Source: Pseudomonas sp. PA15(2017)
Lineage (GTDB): Bacteria > Pseudomonadota > Gammaproteobacteria > Pseudomonadales > Pseudomonadaceae
Direction of reading: 5' to 3'
Assembly (NCBI RefSeq): GCF_001945395.1
Contig: NZ_MSXV01000007.1
Coordinates: 124,001 to 188,000, forward strand
Length of the DNA: 64,000 bases
Under the pieces are notes generated by a model. The model searched no databases. It saw only the letters and a list, made by a program, of their open reading frames with translations, and was not told the DNA's origin. The translations under genes were made by a program, and so were the position numbers. Positions 18,522 through 26,371 of this stretch are shown here, piece after piece; the first letter of the stretch is position 1, and every line of letters begins with the position of its first letter.

Positions 18522-18706
18522 GCGTGGTAAACCCCCGCGACTTCCAGTCGATCATCGAGCGCAAAGGCCATCAGTGGTTCGGCCATGGCGGCGATGCGGC
18601 TGAACTGAGTGAGCAGCTCCTGACGCCGCGCGTCGTCCAGCTCCAGGGCCAGAACCTGTTCCATCTGGGCGACATAGGCGGCCCAGTCGGGCGTGATCGG
18701 TGGCAT
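18518..18706 (-). CDS. hpxX: HpxX, small AtzG-like subunit (DUF4089)
   Basis: 62 residues: WAAYVAQMEQVLALELDDARRQELLTQFSRIAAMAEPLMAFALDDRLEVAGVYHA matches the DUF4089/AtzG family of small helical partners of AtzE-type amidases. It begins 131 bases from the divergent regulator gene hpxU and overlaps hpxY. The ribosome site (AGGAGA) is visible on the - strand. It is expected to complete or stabilise the HpxY amidase in the cytoplasm. Confidence 0.82.
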   Translation of the reverse strand: MPPITPDWAAYVAQMEQVLALELDDARRQELLTQFSRIAAMAEPLMAFALDDRLEVAGVYHA

Positions 18707-18808
18707 GGTGGTCTCCTTGCGAAGTGACGGCTCTAGGCCACGAGTGCGGTGGAATGAATTGCCGCGGGGCGATTTCAGCAGGTGGGCAGTTTCTATATCA
18801 TCGGTCGA

Positions 18809-18820
18809 ATGAAACGAAAG
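18809..18820. promoter_or_regulatory. Candidate HpxU operator 1 (hpxX/hpxU divergent region)
   Basis: The 12-mer ATGAAACGAAAG lies in the divergent promoter region, 16 bases before the hpxU start. Its exact reverse complement recurs at 19900-19911 before hpxF. The two sites flank the RpiR-type regulator gene, so HpxU is the natural candidate binder. Function is inferred from the exact repeat and position. Confidence 0.6.
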
Positions 18821-18836
18821 TTACAAGGCGCCTTCC

Positions 18837-19676
18837 ATGACTCGACTCGATGAACGTCTGCGCAGCCACTATGCACAGCTCGCGCCACAGGAGCAGCGCA
18901 TCGCTGACTTCGTGCTCGATCATTACGATGATCTGGTCAGCTACAACAGCGCCGAGCTGGCGCGGCTCGCCGGGGTCTCCAAGGCCACCGTGAGCCGGTT
19001 GTTCAAGCGCCTGGGCTACGAGAAATACAAGGACATGCGCGATGAGCAGCGCAGCCTGCGCCAGAGCGGCATGCCGGTGGCTGACAACCGTGACGTGGTG
19101 CAGGGCAACACCTTGCTGGCCCGCCATTACAAACAGGAAATGGCCAACCTCACCCAGTGGGTCAATGCCATCGAGGCCGAGTCGTTCGGCGAGGTGGTTC
19201 GGGCGCTGGGCAACAGCAGGCGCGTCTTCGTCGTGGGCCTGCGCAACGCTTTTCCCGTGGCGCTGCACATGCGCCAGCAACTGCTGCAGGTGCGCAGTGC
19301 GGTGCAGGTGCTGCCCCAGCCAGGGCAGACGCTGGCCGAGGAGCTGGTCGACCTGACGGCCGACGATCTGGTGGTGGTGTTCGGGTTCAGGCGCCGCCCG
19401 CGAATCATCCGCCCGCTCCTGCAAGCCCTGCAGGCCCAGCAGGTACCGACCCTGGTGATCTGCGAGCCGCAGGCCCAGGGCGTCATCGCGCTCGCCAGCT
19501 GGCACCTGTGCGCGCCGCTGGATAGCGTGTCGGCATTCGACAGTTATTCCAGCGCCAACAGCCTGATCAACCTGCTGGTCAACGCACTGCTGCACGAGCG
19601 ATTGACCGAGGGGCGTCAACGCATTCACCAGATCGCCGGGCTCTACGGCCAACTGGACGAATTGGAACAGCGTTAG
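18837..19676 (+). CDS. hpxU: MurR/RpiR-family transcriptional regulator HpxU
   Basis: 279 residues. N-terminal RpiR helix-turn-helix domain (LAPQEQRIADFVLDHYDDLVSYNSAELARLAGVSKATVSRLFKRLGYEKYKDMRDE) and a C-terminal SIS sugar-isomerase-like effector domain (RRVFVVGLRNAFPVALHMRQQLLQVR ... LTADDLVVVFGFRRRPRIIRPLLQAL). In Klebsiella the RpiR-type HpxU represses allantoate-catabolism operons. Here it sits between the - strand hpxXYZ and + strand hpxFGHIJK, with a shared 12-mer in both flanking gaps. The effector is unknown; a ureide intermediate is plausible. Confidence 0.85.
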   Translation: MTRLDERLRSHYAQLAPQEQRIADFVLDHYDDLVSYNSAELARLAGVSKATVSRLFKRLGYEKYKDMRDEQRSLRQSGMPVADNRDVVQGNTLLARHYKQEMANLTQWVNAIEAESFGEVVRALGNSRRVFVVGLRNAFPVALHMRQQLLQVRSAVQVLPQPGQTLAEELVDLTADDLVVVFGFRRRPRIIRPLLQALQAQQVPTLVICEPQAQGVIALASWHLCAPLDSVSAFDSYSSANSLINLLVNALLHERLTEGRQRIHQIAGLYGQLDELEQR

Positions 19677-19693
19677 TGCGCCTTTGTGGTGCG
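19677..19693. promoter_or_regulatory. Candidate NtrC enhancer site upstream of hpxF
   Basis: TGCGCC-N5-GGTGCG resembles the NtrC dyad TGCACC-N5-GGTGCA with one mismatch per half. It overlaps the hpxU stop codon, roughly 200 bases upstream of the expected start of transcription from the sigma-54 promoter, a usual distance for an enhancer. A single degenerate match, so tentative. Confidence 0.35.
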
Positions 19694-19704
19694 AAGCAGT
19701 ATGA

Positions 19705-19728
19705 GGGCGCCAGATGGCGCCCTTTTTT
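19705..19728 (+). terminator. Rho-independent terminator of hpxU
   Basis: GGGCGCC, loop AGAT, GGCGCCC, then TTTTTT: a 7-bp all-GC stem with a 6-T run, 28 bases after the hpxU stop codon. It separates hpxU from the hpxFGHIJK transcript, which therefore needs its own promoter. Confidence 0.88.
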
Positions 19729-19865
19729 GTGGCGTTCTATGCATGTGTTTCGCCTCTTTATCGTGCTCATTAAGCGGTAGCACTCCCTCGCAATGTCCTC
19801 GATGGTTGGCTTGCCGGGCCGGTCTGGCAGGCGTTGCCCGGAAAAAGCATGGCCAGAAAATGCGC

Positions 19866-19881
19866 TGGCACGTTGGTTGCA
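19866..19881 (+). promoter_or_regulatory. Sigma-54 (-24/-12) promoter for hpxFGHIJK
   Basis: TGGCACG-N4-TTGCA is an exact match to the RpoN consensus (TGGCACG-N4-TTGCW), on the coding strand 56-71 bases before the hpxF start. Predicted transcription start is near 19892. Sigma-54 use fits a nitrogen-scavenging operon activated by NtrC under nitrogen limitation. Confidence 0.75.
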
Positions 19882-19892
19882 AATTTGAAAAT

Positions 19893-19911
19893 AACGAATC
19901 TTTCGTTTCAT
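19893..19911. promoter_or_regulatory. Candidate HpxU operator 2, overlapping the hpxF transcription start
   Basis: Contains AACGAA-N3-TTCGTT (19893-19907) as an inverted repeat, overlapped by CTTTCGTTTCAT (19900-19911), the exact complement of the 12-mer before hpxU. It lies directly downstream of the sigma-54 promoter, where a repressor would block initiation or escape. Identity of the binder is inferred. Confidence 0.6.
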
Positions 19912-19936
19912 GACTGACGATGATGGGGTGAAGCCG

Positions 19937-20722
19937 ATGAAGAAGGGATTGATCGCATTACTGACCGCTGGGCTGCTGCTGACCCAGGCAACCACTGTGC
20001 TGGCGGACCAGCTGCAAGAGATCGAAAAACGCGGGGTGATCCGCATCGCCGTACCGCAGGATTTCCCGCCGTTTGGCTCGGTGGGCACGGACCTGCAACC
20101 CCAGGGCTACGACATCGACATGGCCAAGTACCTGGCCAAGGAGATGAAACTTAAATTGCAGCTGGTGCCGGTCACCAGCGCCAACCGGGTGCCGTACCTG
20201 CAGACCGACAAGGTCGACCTGGTGATCTCCAGCCTGGGCAAGAACGCCGAGCGTGAGCAGGTGATCGATTTCAGCGCCGCGTACGCGCCGTTCTTCCTTG
20301 GTGTGTTCGGTGCCAAGGACGCCGCCCTGGCGAAGGCCGACGAGCTGGTCGGCAAGTCGATTGGCGTGACCCGCGGCGCCGTGGAAGACATGGTGCTCAC
20401 CGAGGTGGCGCCGAAGGGGGCTGAGGTCAAGCGCTACGAGGACAACAACACCACGCTGTCGGCCTATCTGTCCGGGCAGGTGGAGTTCGTCGCCACCGGC
20501 AACCTGGTGGTCGCGGCCATCGAGCGCCAGAACGCGGCCCGTGCTCCGGTGGCCAAGTTCATGCTCAAGGATTCGCCGTGCTACATCGGCCTACGCAAGG
20601 GTGAGGCGGCGCTGAAAGCCAAGGTCGATGCACTGATCGAACAGGCCAAGGCAGACGGCACGCTCAACGGCCTTTCCGAGCAATGGCTGAAGGCACCACT
20701 GCCCGAGAACCTGGGCGCGTAA
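19937..20722 (+). CDS. hpxF: Amino-acid-type ABC transporter substrate-binding protein (HpxF-like)
   Basis: 261 residues. Start at 19937 places a proper signal peptide at the N-terminus (MKKGLIALLTAGLLLTQATTVLA); an upstream in-frame ATG at 19910 would add a charged leader and overlaps the operator. The mature protein is a family-3 solute-binding protein (LQEIEKRGVIRIAVPQDFPPFGSV, QGYDIDMAKYLAKEMKLKLQLVPVTSANRVPYLQTDKVDLVISSLGKN). With two permeases and an ATPase behind it, it would capture a ureide such as allantoate or allantoin; the ligand is inferred from the cluster. First gene of the hpxFGHIJK operon. Confidence 0.82.
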   Translation: MKKGLIALLTAGLLLTQATTVLADQLQEIEKRGVIRIAVPQDFPPFGSVGTDLQPQGYDIDMAKYLAKEMKLKLQLVPVTSANRVPYLQTDKVDLVISSLGKNAEREQVIDFSAAYAPFFLGVFGAKDAALAKADELVGKSIGVTRGAVEDMVLTEVAPKGAEVKRYEDNNTTLSAYLSGQVEFVATGNLVVAAIERQNAARAPVAKFMLKDSPCYIGLRKGEAALKAKVDALIEQAKADGTLNGLSEQWLKAPLPENLGA

Positions 20723-20732
20723 GGGCTGATCG

Positions 20733-21398
20733 ATGATGGCGCAGCTGAACTTTTCCGCTCTATGGCCCTACTGGCCGGAGCTGCTGTCCGGTCTCTGGGT
20801 GACCATTCAGCTCACGGTGATGGCGACCGTGGGCGGCGTGGGCCTGGGCATTCTCGGTGCGGCCCTGCGCAGCGGCCGGCCGAGCGTGCTGAGCCGCCTG
20901 TGGGGCGTCTACGTCGAGCTGATTCGCAACACGCCGTTCGTGGTGCAGCTATTCTTCATCGTCTTCGGCCTGCCCAACCTGGGTGTGAAGCTGACGGCGG
21001 GCGAGGCGGCGCTGCTGGCCATGCTGATCAACCTGGGCGCCTACAGCACCGAGATCATCCGCGCCGGCATCCAGGTCACGCCCCGTGGCCAGTGGGAGGC
21101 CGGTCGCGTGCTGGGCCTGAGCCGCACGCAGACTTTCGTGCGTGTGGTGCTGCCGCCATCGCTCAAGCGCATTTATCCGGCGCTGGTCAGCCAGTGCATC
21201 ATCGTCATGCTCGGTTCCTCGGTGGTTTCCCAGGTTTCCCACGAGGAGCTGACCTTCGCGGCCAACCTGATCCAGTCACGCACCTTCCTGAGTTTCGAGG
21301 TTTACCTGGTGACCACGCTGATGTACCTGGCGCTGTCCATCGCCATGCGCCAGCTGCTGTTGGCGGCCGGCCGCAAGTGGTTTGGAGAGCAGCCATGA
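20733..21398 (+). CDS. hpxG: ABC transporter permease (HpxG-like)
   Basis: 221-residue inner-membrane permease of the His/Glu/Gln polar amino-acid transporter family with about five membrane segments. The EAA motif that contacts the ATPase is present (GQWEAGRVLGLSRTQTFVRVVLPPSLKRIYPAL). The ATG at 20733 is followed immediately by a second ATG at 20736; either may be used. It overlaps the second permease gene by four bases (ATGA). Confidence 0.85.
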   Translation: MMAQLNFSALWPYWPELLSGLWVTIQLTVMATVGGVGLGILGAALRSGRPSVLSRLWGVYVELIRNTPFVVQLFFIVFGLPNLGVKLTAGEAALLAMLINLGAYSTEIIRAGIQVTPRGQWEAGRVLGLSRTQTFVRVVLPPSLKRIYPALVSQCIIVMLGSSVVSQVSHEELTFAANLIQSRTFLSFEVYLVTTLMYLALSIAMRQLLLAAGRKWFGEQP

Positions 21399-22054
21399 TG
21401 ACCACCTTCACCGACTGGGACATCCTGCGCAATCTGCTCCTGGCTGCGCGCTGGACCGTTCTGCTGTCTCTGACCGCATTCATCGGCGGCACCCTGGTGG
21501 CCATTCCCCTGGTGATGGCGCGGCTGTCCAAGCGCGCCTGGCCGCACTGGCTGATTCGCGGCTATACCGAACTGTTCCAGGGGACGCCGCTGCTCATGCA
21601 GCTGTTCCTGGCATTCTTCGGCGTGGCCCTGCTGGGCATCGACGTGTCGCCCTGGACGGCCGCCTCGCTGGCGCTGACCTTCTACACCAGCGCGTTTCTG
21701 GTGGATATCTGGCACGGCAGCATCCGCGCGCTGCCCCGCGGTCAGTGGGAAGCCTGTCGCTGCCTGGGGCTGGATGTCGGGCAGACGCTGTTTCGCGTCA
21801 TCCTGCCCCAGGCGCTGCGCATCGGCATCGCGCCTACCGTGGGCTTCGCCGTCCAGGTGATCAAGGGCACCGCGCTGGCGTCGATCATCGGTTTCGTCGA
21901 GCTGACCAAGGCCGGCACCATCCTCAACAACGTCACCTACGAGCCATTCAAGGTGTTCGGTCTGGTGGCGCTGGGCTACTTCCTGATGTGTTATCCGCTG
22001 TCGCGTTACAGCCAGTATCTGGAGAAGAAATTCAATGCCGCTCATCACCATTGA
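21395..22054 (+). CDS. hpxH: ABC transporter permease (HpxH-like)
   Basis: 219-residue second permease of the same polar amino-acid family, partner of the preceding one. EAA motif GQWEACRCLGLDVGQTLFRVILPQALRIGIAP and phrase YTELFQGTPLLMQLFLAFFG are typical. The start at 21395 overlaps the previous stop codon; an open frame extends far upstream but only as an out-of-frame shadow of the first permease. Its end overlaps the ATPase gene by 20 bases, giving a tightly coupled transporter operon. Confidence 0.85.
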   Translation: MMTTFTDWDILRNLLLAARWTVLLSLTAFIGGTLVAIPLVMARLSKRAWPHWLIRGYTELFQGTPLLMQLFLAFFGVALLGIDVSPWTAASLALTFYTSAFLVDIWHGSIRALPRGQWEACRCLGLDVGQTLFRVILPQALRIGIAPTVGFAVQVIKGTALASIIGFVELTKAGTILNNVTYEPFKVFGLVALGYFLMCYPLSRYSQYLEKKFNAAHHH

Positions 22055-22772
22055 TCAGGTACAGAAGTACTACGGCGACAACCACGTGCTCAAAGGCGTC
22101 GATCTCGATATCGAGGTGGGCGAGGTGGTGTCGATCATCGGCCGCAGCGGCTCGGGCAAGAGCACCTTGCTGCGCTGCATCAATGGCCTGGAGGGCTATC
22201 AGGACGGCAGCATCAAGCTCGGCGGCATGACCGTCACCGACCGCGATTCCCAGGCGCGGGAAATCAGCCGCTCGGTGGGCATGGTGTTCCAGAGCTTCAA
22301 CCTGTTCCCGCACATGACCGCCCGTGAGAACGTCATGCTGGCGCCGCGTCGCGTGCTTAAGAAGAGCGAGGCCGAGTGCCGTGAGCTGGCGGCACGCATG
22401 CTCGAGAAAGTGGGCCTCGGTGATCGCCTGGACTATTACCCGGCGAGCCTTTCCGGCGGCCAGCAGCAGCGCGTCGCCATCGCCCGTGCGCTGGCCATGT
22501 CGCCCAAGGTGCTGCTGTGCGACGAAATCACTTCGGCGCTGGACCCGGAGCTGGTCGGCGAGGTGCTCAAGGTGCTCGAACAATTGGCCAAGGAGGGCAT
22601 GACCCTGATCCTGGTTACCCACGAAATGAATTTCGCCCAGGAAGTGGGTGACCGCGTGGTGTTCATGCATCAGGGCCGCGTGTGGGAACAAGGCCCCAGC
22701 CGCGAGCTGTTCGCCAACCCACAGAGCGCCGAACTCAAGCAATTCATCTCGTCCGTACGCGGACTGAACTGA
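22035..22772 (+). CDS. hpxI: ABC transporter ATP-binding protein (HpxI-like)
   Basis: 245 residues with Walker A GRSGSGKST, Q-loop VFQSFNLFPHMTARENV, signature [15 protein letters not shown], Walker B VLLCDEITSALD and the switch His in LVTHEMNFAQEVGDRVVFMHQGRVWEQG. It is a GlnQ/HisP-class ATPase that would power the two upstream permeases. The D-loop proline usual in DEPTSALD is Ile here (DEITSALD), a tolerated variant. Confidence 0.88.
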   Translation: MPLITIDQVQKYYGDNHVLKGVDLDIEVGEVVSIIGRSGSGKSTLLRCINGLEGYQDGSIKLGGMTVTDRDSQAREISRSVGMVFQSFNLFPHMTARENVMLAPRRVLKKSEAECRELAARMLEKVGLGDRLDYYPASLSGGQQQRVAIARALAMSPKVLLCDEITSALDPELVGEVLKVLEQLAKEGMTLILVTHEMNFAQEVGDRVVFMHQGRVWEQGPSRELFANPQSAELKQFISSVRGLN

Positions 22773-22796
22773 GCTTCACCAGAGCGAGAAAACCAG

Positions 22797-24029
22797 ATGA
22801 ACACGACTTTCCTGCCCGTCAATCCGCCCCAGCGCCTGCTCATGGGCCCCGGCCCGATCAATGCCGACCCGCGGGTGCTGCGCGCCATGTCCAGCCAGTT
22901 GATCGGCCAGTACGACCCGGCCATGACCGGCTACATGAACGAAGTGATGGCCCTCTATCGCGGCGTGTTCCGCAGCGCCAATGCCGCCACCTTGCTGGTC
23001 GACGGCACCTCGCGCGCCGGCATCGAGGCCATCCTGGTGTCGGCGATTCGCCCGGGTGACAGGGTGCTGGTGCCGGTATTCGGTCGTTTCGGCCATCTGC
23101 TCTGCGAAATTGCCCGACGCTGCCGCGCCGAGGTGCACAGCATCGAGGTGCCGTGGGGCGAAGTGTTCAGCGCGCAGCAGATCGAGGATGCCATCAAGCA
23201 GGTCAAGCCGCGCCTGCTGCTCACCGTGCAGGGCGACACCTCGACCACCCTGCTGCAGCCGCTGGCCGAGCTGGGCGAAATTTGCCGCCGCCACGGCGTG
23301 CTGTTCTACACCGACGCCACCGCCTCCCTGGGCGGTAACGCCCTGGAAGCCGACGCCTGGGGGCTGGATGCGGTCTCCGCCGGCCTGCAGAAATGCCTGG
23401 GCGGGCCATCCGGCACCGCGCCGATCACCCTGAGCGCGGCGATGGTCGAGGTGATCCGCCGCCGCGCCCACGTCGAGGCCGGCATCCGCACCGAGGCCCA
23501 TCGCGACGGTGAGGACGAGATGATCTACTCCAACTATTTCGACCTCGGCATGATCCTCGACTACTGGGGGCCCGAGCGCCTCAACCACCACACCGAAGCC
23601 ACCTCGGCGCTGTTCGGCGCCCGCGAATGCGCGCGGGTGCTGCTCGAAGAAGGCCTGGACGCCGCCATCGCCCGCCACAAGCTGCACGGCGATGCGCTGC
23701 TCAAGGGCATTCAGGGTATGGGCCTGGAGACCTTCGGCAATCTCGAGCACAAGATGAACAACGTGCTGGGCGTGGTGATTCCGGAAGGTGTGCATGGCGA
23801 GCAGGTGCGCCAGATACTGCTGCAGGACTTCGGTATCGAGATCGGCACCTCCTTCGGGCCGCTGGCCGGCAAGATCTGGCGCATCGGCACCATGGGCTAC
23901 AACGCCCGCAAGGACTGCGTGATGCAAACCCTCACCGCCCTGGAGGCGGTGCTCAACCGCCTCGGCCTGCGCACCACCCAGGGCGCGGCCCTGCAGGCGG
24001 CCTGGGATCACTACGGCGAGCGCTGCTGA
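22797..24029 (+). CDS. hpxJ: (S)-ureidoglycine--glyoxylate aminotransferase (PucG/HpxJ)
   Basis: 410-residue class-V PLP aminotransferase. Family phrases: RLLMGPGPINADPRVLRAMSSQLIGQYDPAMTGYMNEVMALYR, the cofactor Asp in FYTDATASLGG, and the Schiff-base Lys in SAGLQKCLGGPSGTAPI, followed by GTSFGPLAGKIWRIGTMGYNARKDCV. This subgroup converts ureidoglycine plus glyoxylate to oxalurate plus glycine. It matches HpxJ by context: transporter genes before it and allantoate amidohydrolase directly after (overlapping TGATG). Alanine-glyoxylate aminotransferase is the nearest alternative. Confidence 0.86.
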   Translation: MNTTFLPVNPPQRLLMGPGPINADPRVLRAMSSQLIGQYDPAMTGYMNEVMALYRGVFRSANAATLLVDGTSRAGIEAILVSAIRPGDRVLVPVFGRFGHLLCEIARRCRAEVHSIEVPWGEVFSAQQIEDAIKQVKPRLLLTVQGDTSTTLLQPLAELGEICRRHGVLFYTDATASLGGNALEADAWGLDAVSAGLQKCLGGPSGTAPITLSAAMVEVIRRRAHVEAGIRTEAHRDGEDEMIYSNYFDLGMILDYWGPERLNHHTEATSALFGARECARVLLEEGLDAAIARHKLHGDALLKGIQGMGLETFGNLEHKMNNVLGVVIPEGVHGEQVRQILLQDFGIEIGTSFGPLAGKIWRIGTMGYNARKDCVMQTLTALEAVLNRLGLRTTQGAALQAAWDHYGERC

Positions 24030-25288
24030 TGGGGGCCCGGGACCATCGACAGGCCGCGGCGCGGGTCATGGCGCGCTGCGACGAACTGGCGGCGATCAGC
24101 GAGTCCGCCGAGGGCCTGACCCGGGTGTACCTGTCGCCCGAGCACCAACGCGCCAATGCCCTGGTGGGCGAGTGGATGCAAGCGGCCGGCATGCGCACCT
24201 GGCAGGATGCCGTCGGTAATATCTGTGGCCGTTACGAAGGCCAGCGTGCTGGTGCCCAGGCGCTGCTGCTCGGCTCGCACCTGGACACCGTGCGCAATGC
24301 CGGCCGCTACGACGGCATGCTCGGGGTGATCGCCGCCATCGAAGTGGTACAGCGTTTTCACGACCTCGGCATACGCCTGCCGCTGGCCATCGAGATCGTC
24401 GGCTTCGCCGACGAGGAGGGCACGCGCTTCGGCATCACCCTGCTGGGCAGCCGCGGCCTGACCGGCAGTTGGCCGCAGGAGTGGCTCGCCCAGGCCGACG
24501 CGGATGGCGTCAGCGTCGCCCAGGCGATGGCAGCCTGGGGGCTCGATGGGGAGGCTATCGCCAGCGCCGCCCGTCCGGCCGGGGATTTCGCAGCCTATCT
24601 GGAGCTGCATATCGAGCAGGGCCCGTGCCTGGAGCGTGAGGCGCTGGCGCTGGGCGTGGTCACGGCCATCAATGGCGCGCGCCGGCTCAACTGCCGTTTC
24701 GTCGGTCAGGCCGGGCATGCCGGCACGGTGCCGATGAGTCATCGCCAGGACGCCCTGGCCGCCGCCGCGCAGTGGATGGTGGCGATCGAGACCCGGACCC
24801 GGCAGCATGGCCCGCAACTGGTGGCCACCGTGGGCTGCCTGCAGTGCCATCCGGGGGCAGTGAACGTCATTCCGGGGGAGGTCGAATTGACCCTGGATGT
24901 CCGTGGTCCCGAGGATCGCGCCCTGGCCGAACTGCTCGATGACCTGCTTGGCGAGGGCGAGGCCATCGCCCGGCAGCGTGGGCTACGCTTCGCTGCCAGC
25001 CAGTATTACGGCATTTGCGCGACCCGCTGCGACGCCGCCATGCAGGCGTCGCTGGCGCAGGTATTGAATGAGGTGCAGGGGCGCAGCCTGTCGCTGCCCA
25101 GTGGCGCCGGCCATGATGCCATCGCCATGGCCGAGTGCTGGCCGGTCGGCATGCTGTTCGTGCGTTGTGCAGGTGGCATCAGCCATAACCCGGCGGAGGC
25201 GGTTGCAGTCGAGGATGTGGGCCTGGCGGTCGACGCCTACGCGCGCTGGGTGCAGGCGCTGGCCGAGAGGCCGCTTGTGGCGGCCTGA
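24029..25288 (+). CDS. hpxK: Allantoate amidohydrolase (AllC/HpxK family)
   Basis: 419-residue M20-family amidohydrolase with di-metal site motifs GSHLDTVRNAGRYDGMLGVIAAIE, GFADEEGTRF, YLELHIEQGPCLE and the dimer-domain phrase GQAGHAGTVPMSHRQDALAAAAQWM, ending with SGAGHDAIAMAECWPVGMLFVRCAGGISHNPAEAV. It hydrolyses allantoate towards ureidoglycine with release of CO2 and ammonia, feeding HpxJ. N-carbamoyl-amino-acid hydrolase is the closest alternative family. Start ATG overlaps the hpxJ stop; it is the last gene of the operon and faces ubiG, 16 bases away. Confidence 0.86.
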   Translation: MGARDHRQAAARVMARCDELAAISESAEGLTRVYLSPEHQRANALVGEWMQAAGMRTWQDAVGNICGRYEGQRAGAQALLLGSHLDTVRNAGRYDGMLGVIAAIEVVQRFHDLGIRLPLAIEIVGFADEEGTRFGITLLGSRGLTGSWPQEWLAQADADGVSVAQAMAAWGLDGEAIASAARPAGDFAAYLELHIEQGPCLEREALALGVVTAINGARRLNCRFVGQAGHAGTVPMSHRQDALAAAAQWMVAIETRTRQHGPQLVATVGCLQCHPGAVNVIPGEVELTLDVRGPEDRALAELLDDLLGEGEAIARQRGLRFAASQYYGICATRCDAAMQASLAQVLNEVQGRSLSLPSGAGHDAIAMAECWPVGMLFVRCAGGISHNPAEAVAVEDVGLAVDAYARWVQALAERPLVAA

Positions 25289-25304
25289 GGGAGGCGGTCA
25301 GCGC

Positions 25305-26003
25305 TCAATCGGCCTTGCGGGTGTGCACCATGTAGTTGACGTCGACGTCGTTGGCCAGCTTGTAGTGCTTGGTCAGCGGGTTGTAGGTCAGGCCGATGAT
25401 GTCCTTGACCTCCAGGCCGGCCTGGCGGCTCCAGGCCCCCAGCTCGGATGGGCGGATGAACTTCTTGAAATCGTGGGTGCCGCGCGGCAGCAAGCGCAGG
25501 ATGTACTCGGCGCCGATCACCGCGAACAGGTAGGCCTTGGGGTTGCGGTTGATGGTGGAGAAGAACACCTGGCCGCCGGGTTTGACCAGCTTGTGGCAGG
25601 CACGAATCACCGAGGACGGATCCGGTACGTGTTCGAGCATTTCCAGGCAGGTGACCACGTCGAACTGGCCGGGCATTTCTTCGGCCATGGCTTCGGCGGT
25701 GATCTGCCGGTAATCCACTTCCACGCCCGACTCAAGCTGGTGCAGGCGGGCCACGGCCAGCGGCGCCTCACCCATGTCGATACCGGTCACGCTGGCACCG
25801 CGCTGGGCCATGGCCTCGCTGAGAATGCCGCCGCCGCAGCCGACGTCGAGCACCTTCTTGCCGGCCAGCCCGGCGCGCTCGTCGATCCAGTTGACGCGCA
25901 GCGGATTGATCTCGTGCAGCGGCTTGAACTCGCTCTCCTTGTCCCACCAGCGATGGGCGAGGGCTTCGAATTTGGCGATTTCAGCGTGGTCGACGTTGCT
26001 CAT
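25305..26003 (-). CDS. ubiG: Ubiquinone biosynthesis O-methyltransferase
   Basis: 232-residue SAM-dependent methyltransferase. The start [40 protein letters not shown] is the UbiG signature; motif I is [19 protein letters not shown], followed by [13 protein letters not shown]. UbiG performs both O-methylations in ubiquinone synthesis. In pseudomonads it is normally followed by mupP on the same strand; here the hpx block intervenes, and hpxK converges on it with only 16 bases between stop codons. Confidence 0.93.
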   Translation of the reverse strand: MSNVDHAEIAKFEALAHRWWDKESEFKPLHEINPLRVNWIDERAGLAGKKVLDVGCGGGILSEAMAQRGASVTGIDMGEAPLAVARLHQLESGVEVDYRQITAEAMAEEMPGQFDVVTCLEMLEHVPDPSSVIRACHKLVKPGGQVFFSTINRNPKAYLFAVIGAEYILRLLPRGTHDFKKFIRPSELGAWSRQAGLEVKDIIGLTYNPLTKHYKLANDVDVNYMVHTRKAD

Positions 26004-26371
26004 GGTTTTCCCTGAATAAAGCGAATGCGTATGACAGGACGCGCAGGGCGTCCATGTTGCCAGCTCTGCGCGGCGCGTTGCTGGCCTGTAATGTGTGACA
26101 GTTTGCCGTACTTCTTGATCAATGTGCCGGACGCCCGGCAATCGGACGCCGTAAAAACTACCTGCGTTGTCATCACTGCGTTAAAAACAGGCTGGATTGC
26201 CAGCCCAGTCGGAAAGCCGCTTGCGGCTAACGCGCTTCAGCGCGGCCCGAAGGGCGAGCGAAGCGAGTAATGCTCATTTACAGTACGTAAAGTCGAGCGC
26301 GACCCCGGCCGCTTTCTCGCCTGTTTTTGCGGGGCCGCCCCGGTCTTGTGCTGACGGCCTCGGCAACGTTT
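26004..26371. other. ubiG-mtaD gap holding a MITE-like repeat (rearranged copy)
   Basis: 368 bases without a supported gene. Positions 26178-26213 and 26271-26327 match, in opposite orientation, two blocks of the 172-bp element at 52146-52317. Between the blocks lies a roughly 57-base GC-rich insertion (26214-26270) absent from the other copy. The 15-bp terminal repeats of the other copy are not found here, so this copy is truncated or chimeric. Short open frames inside are not credible genes. A promoter for ubiG is expected near 26004-26100. Confidence 0.65.

Noticed and set aside
18770..18836. Sigma-70 -10/-35 elements for the divergent hpxX and hpxU promoters
   Set aside because: TATA-like hexamers are present (around 18793-18800) but no partner -35 with a normal spacing was convincing.
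19910..19936. Upstream ATG for hpxF
   Set aside because: It would put an acidic leader before the signal peptide and overlaps the putative operator and untranslated leader.
26025..26270. Possible small gene in the ubiG-mtaD gap
   Set aside because: It lies inside a repeat element, has no ribosome site and no protein-like character.
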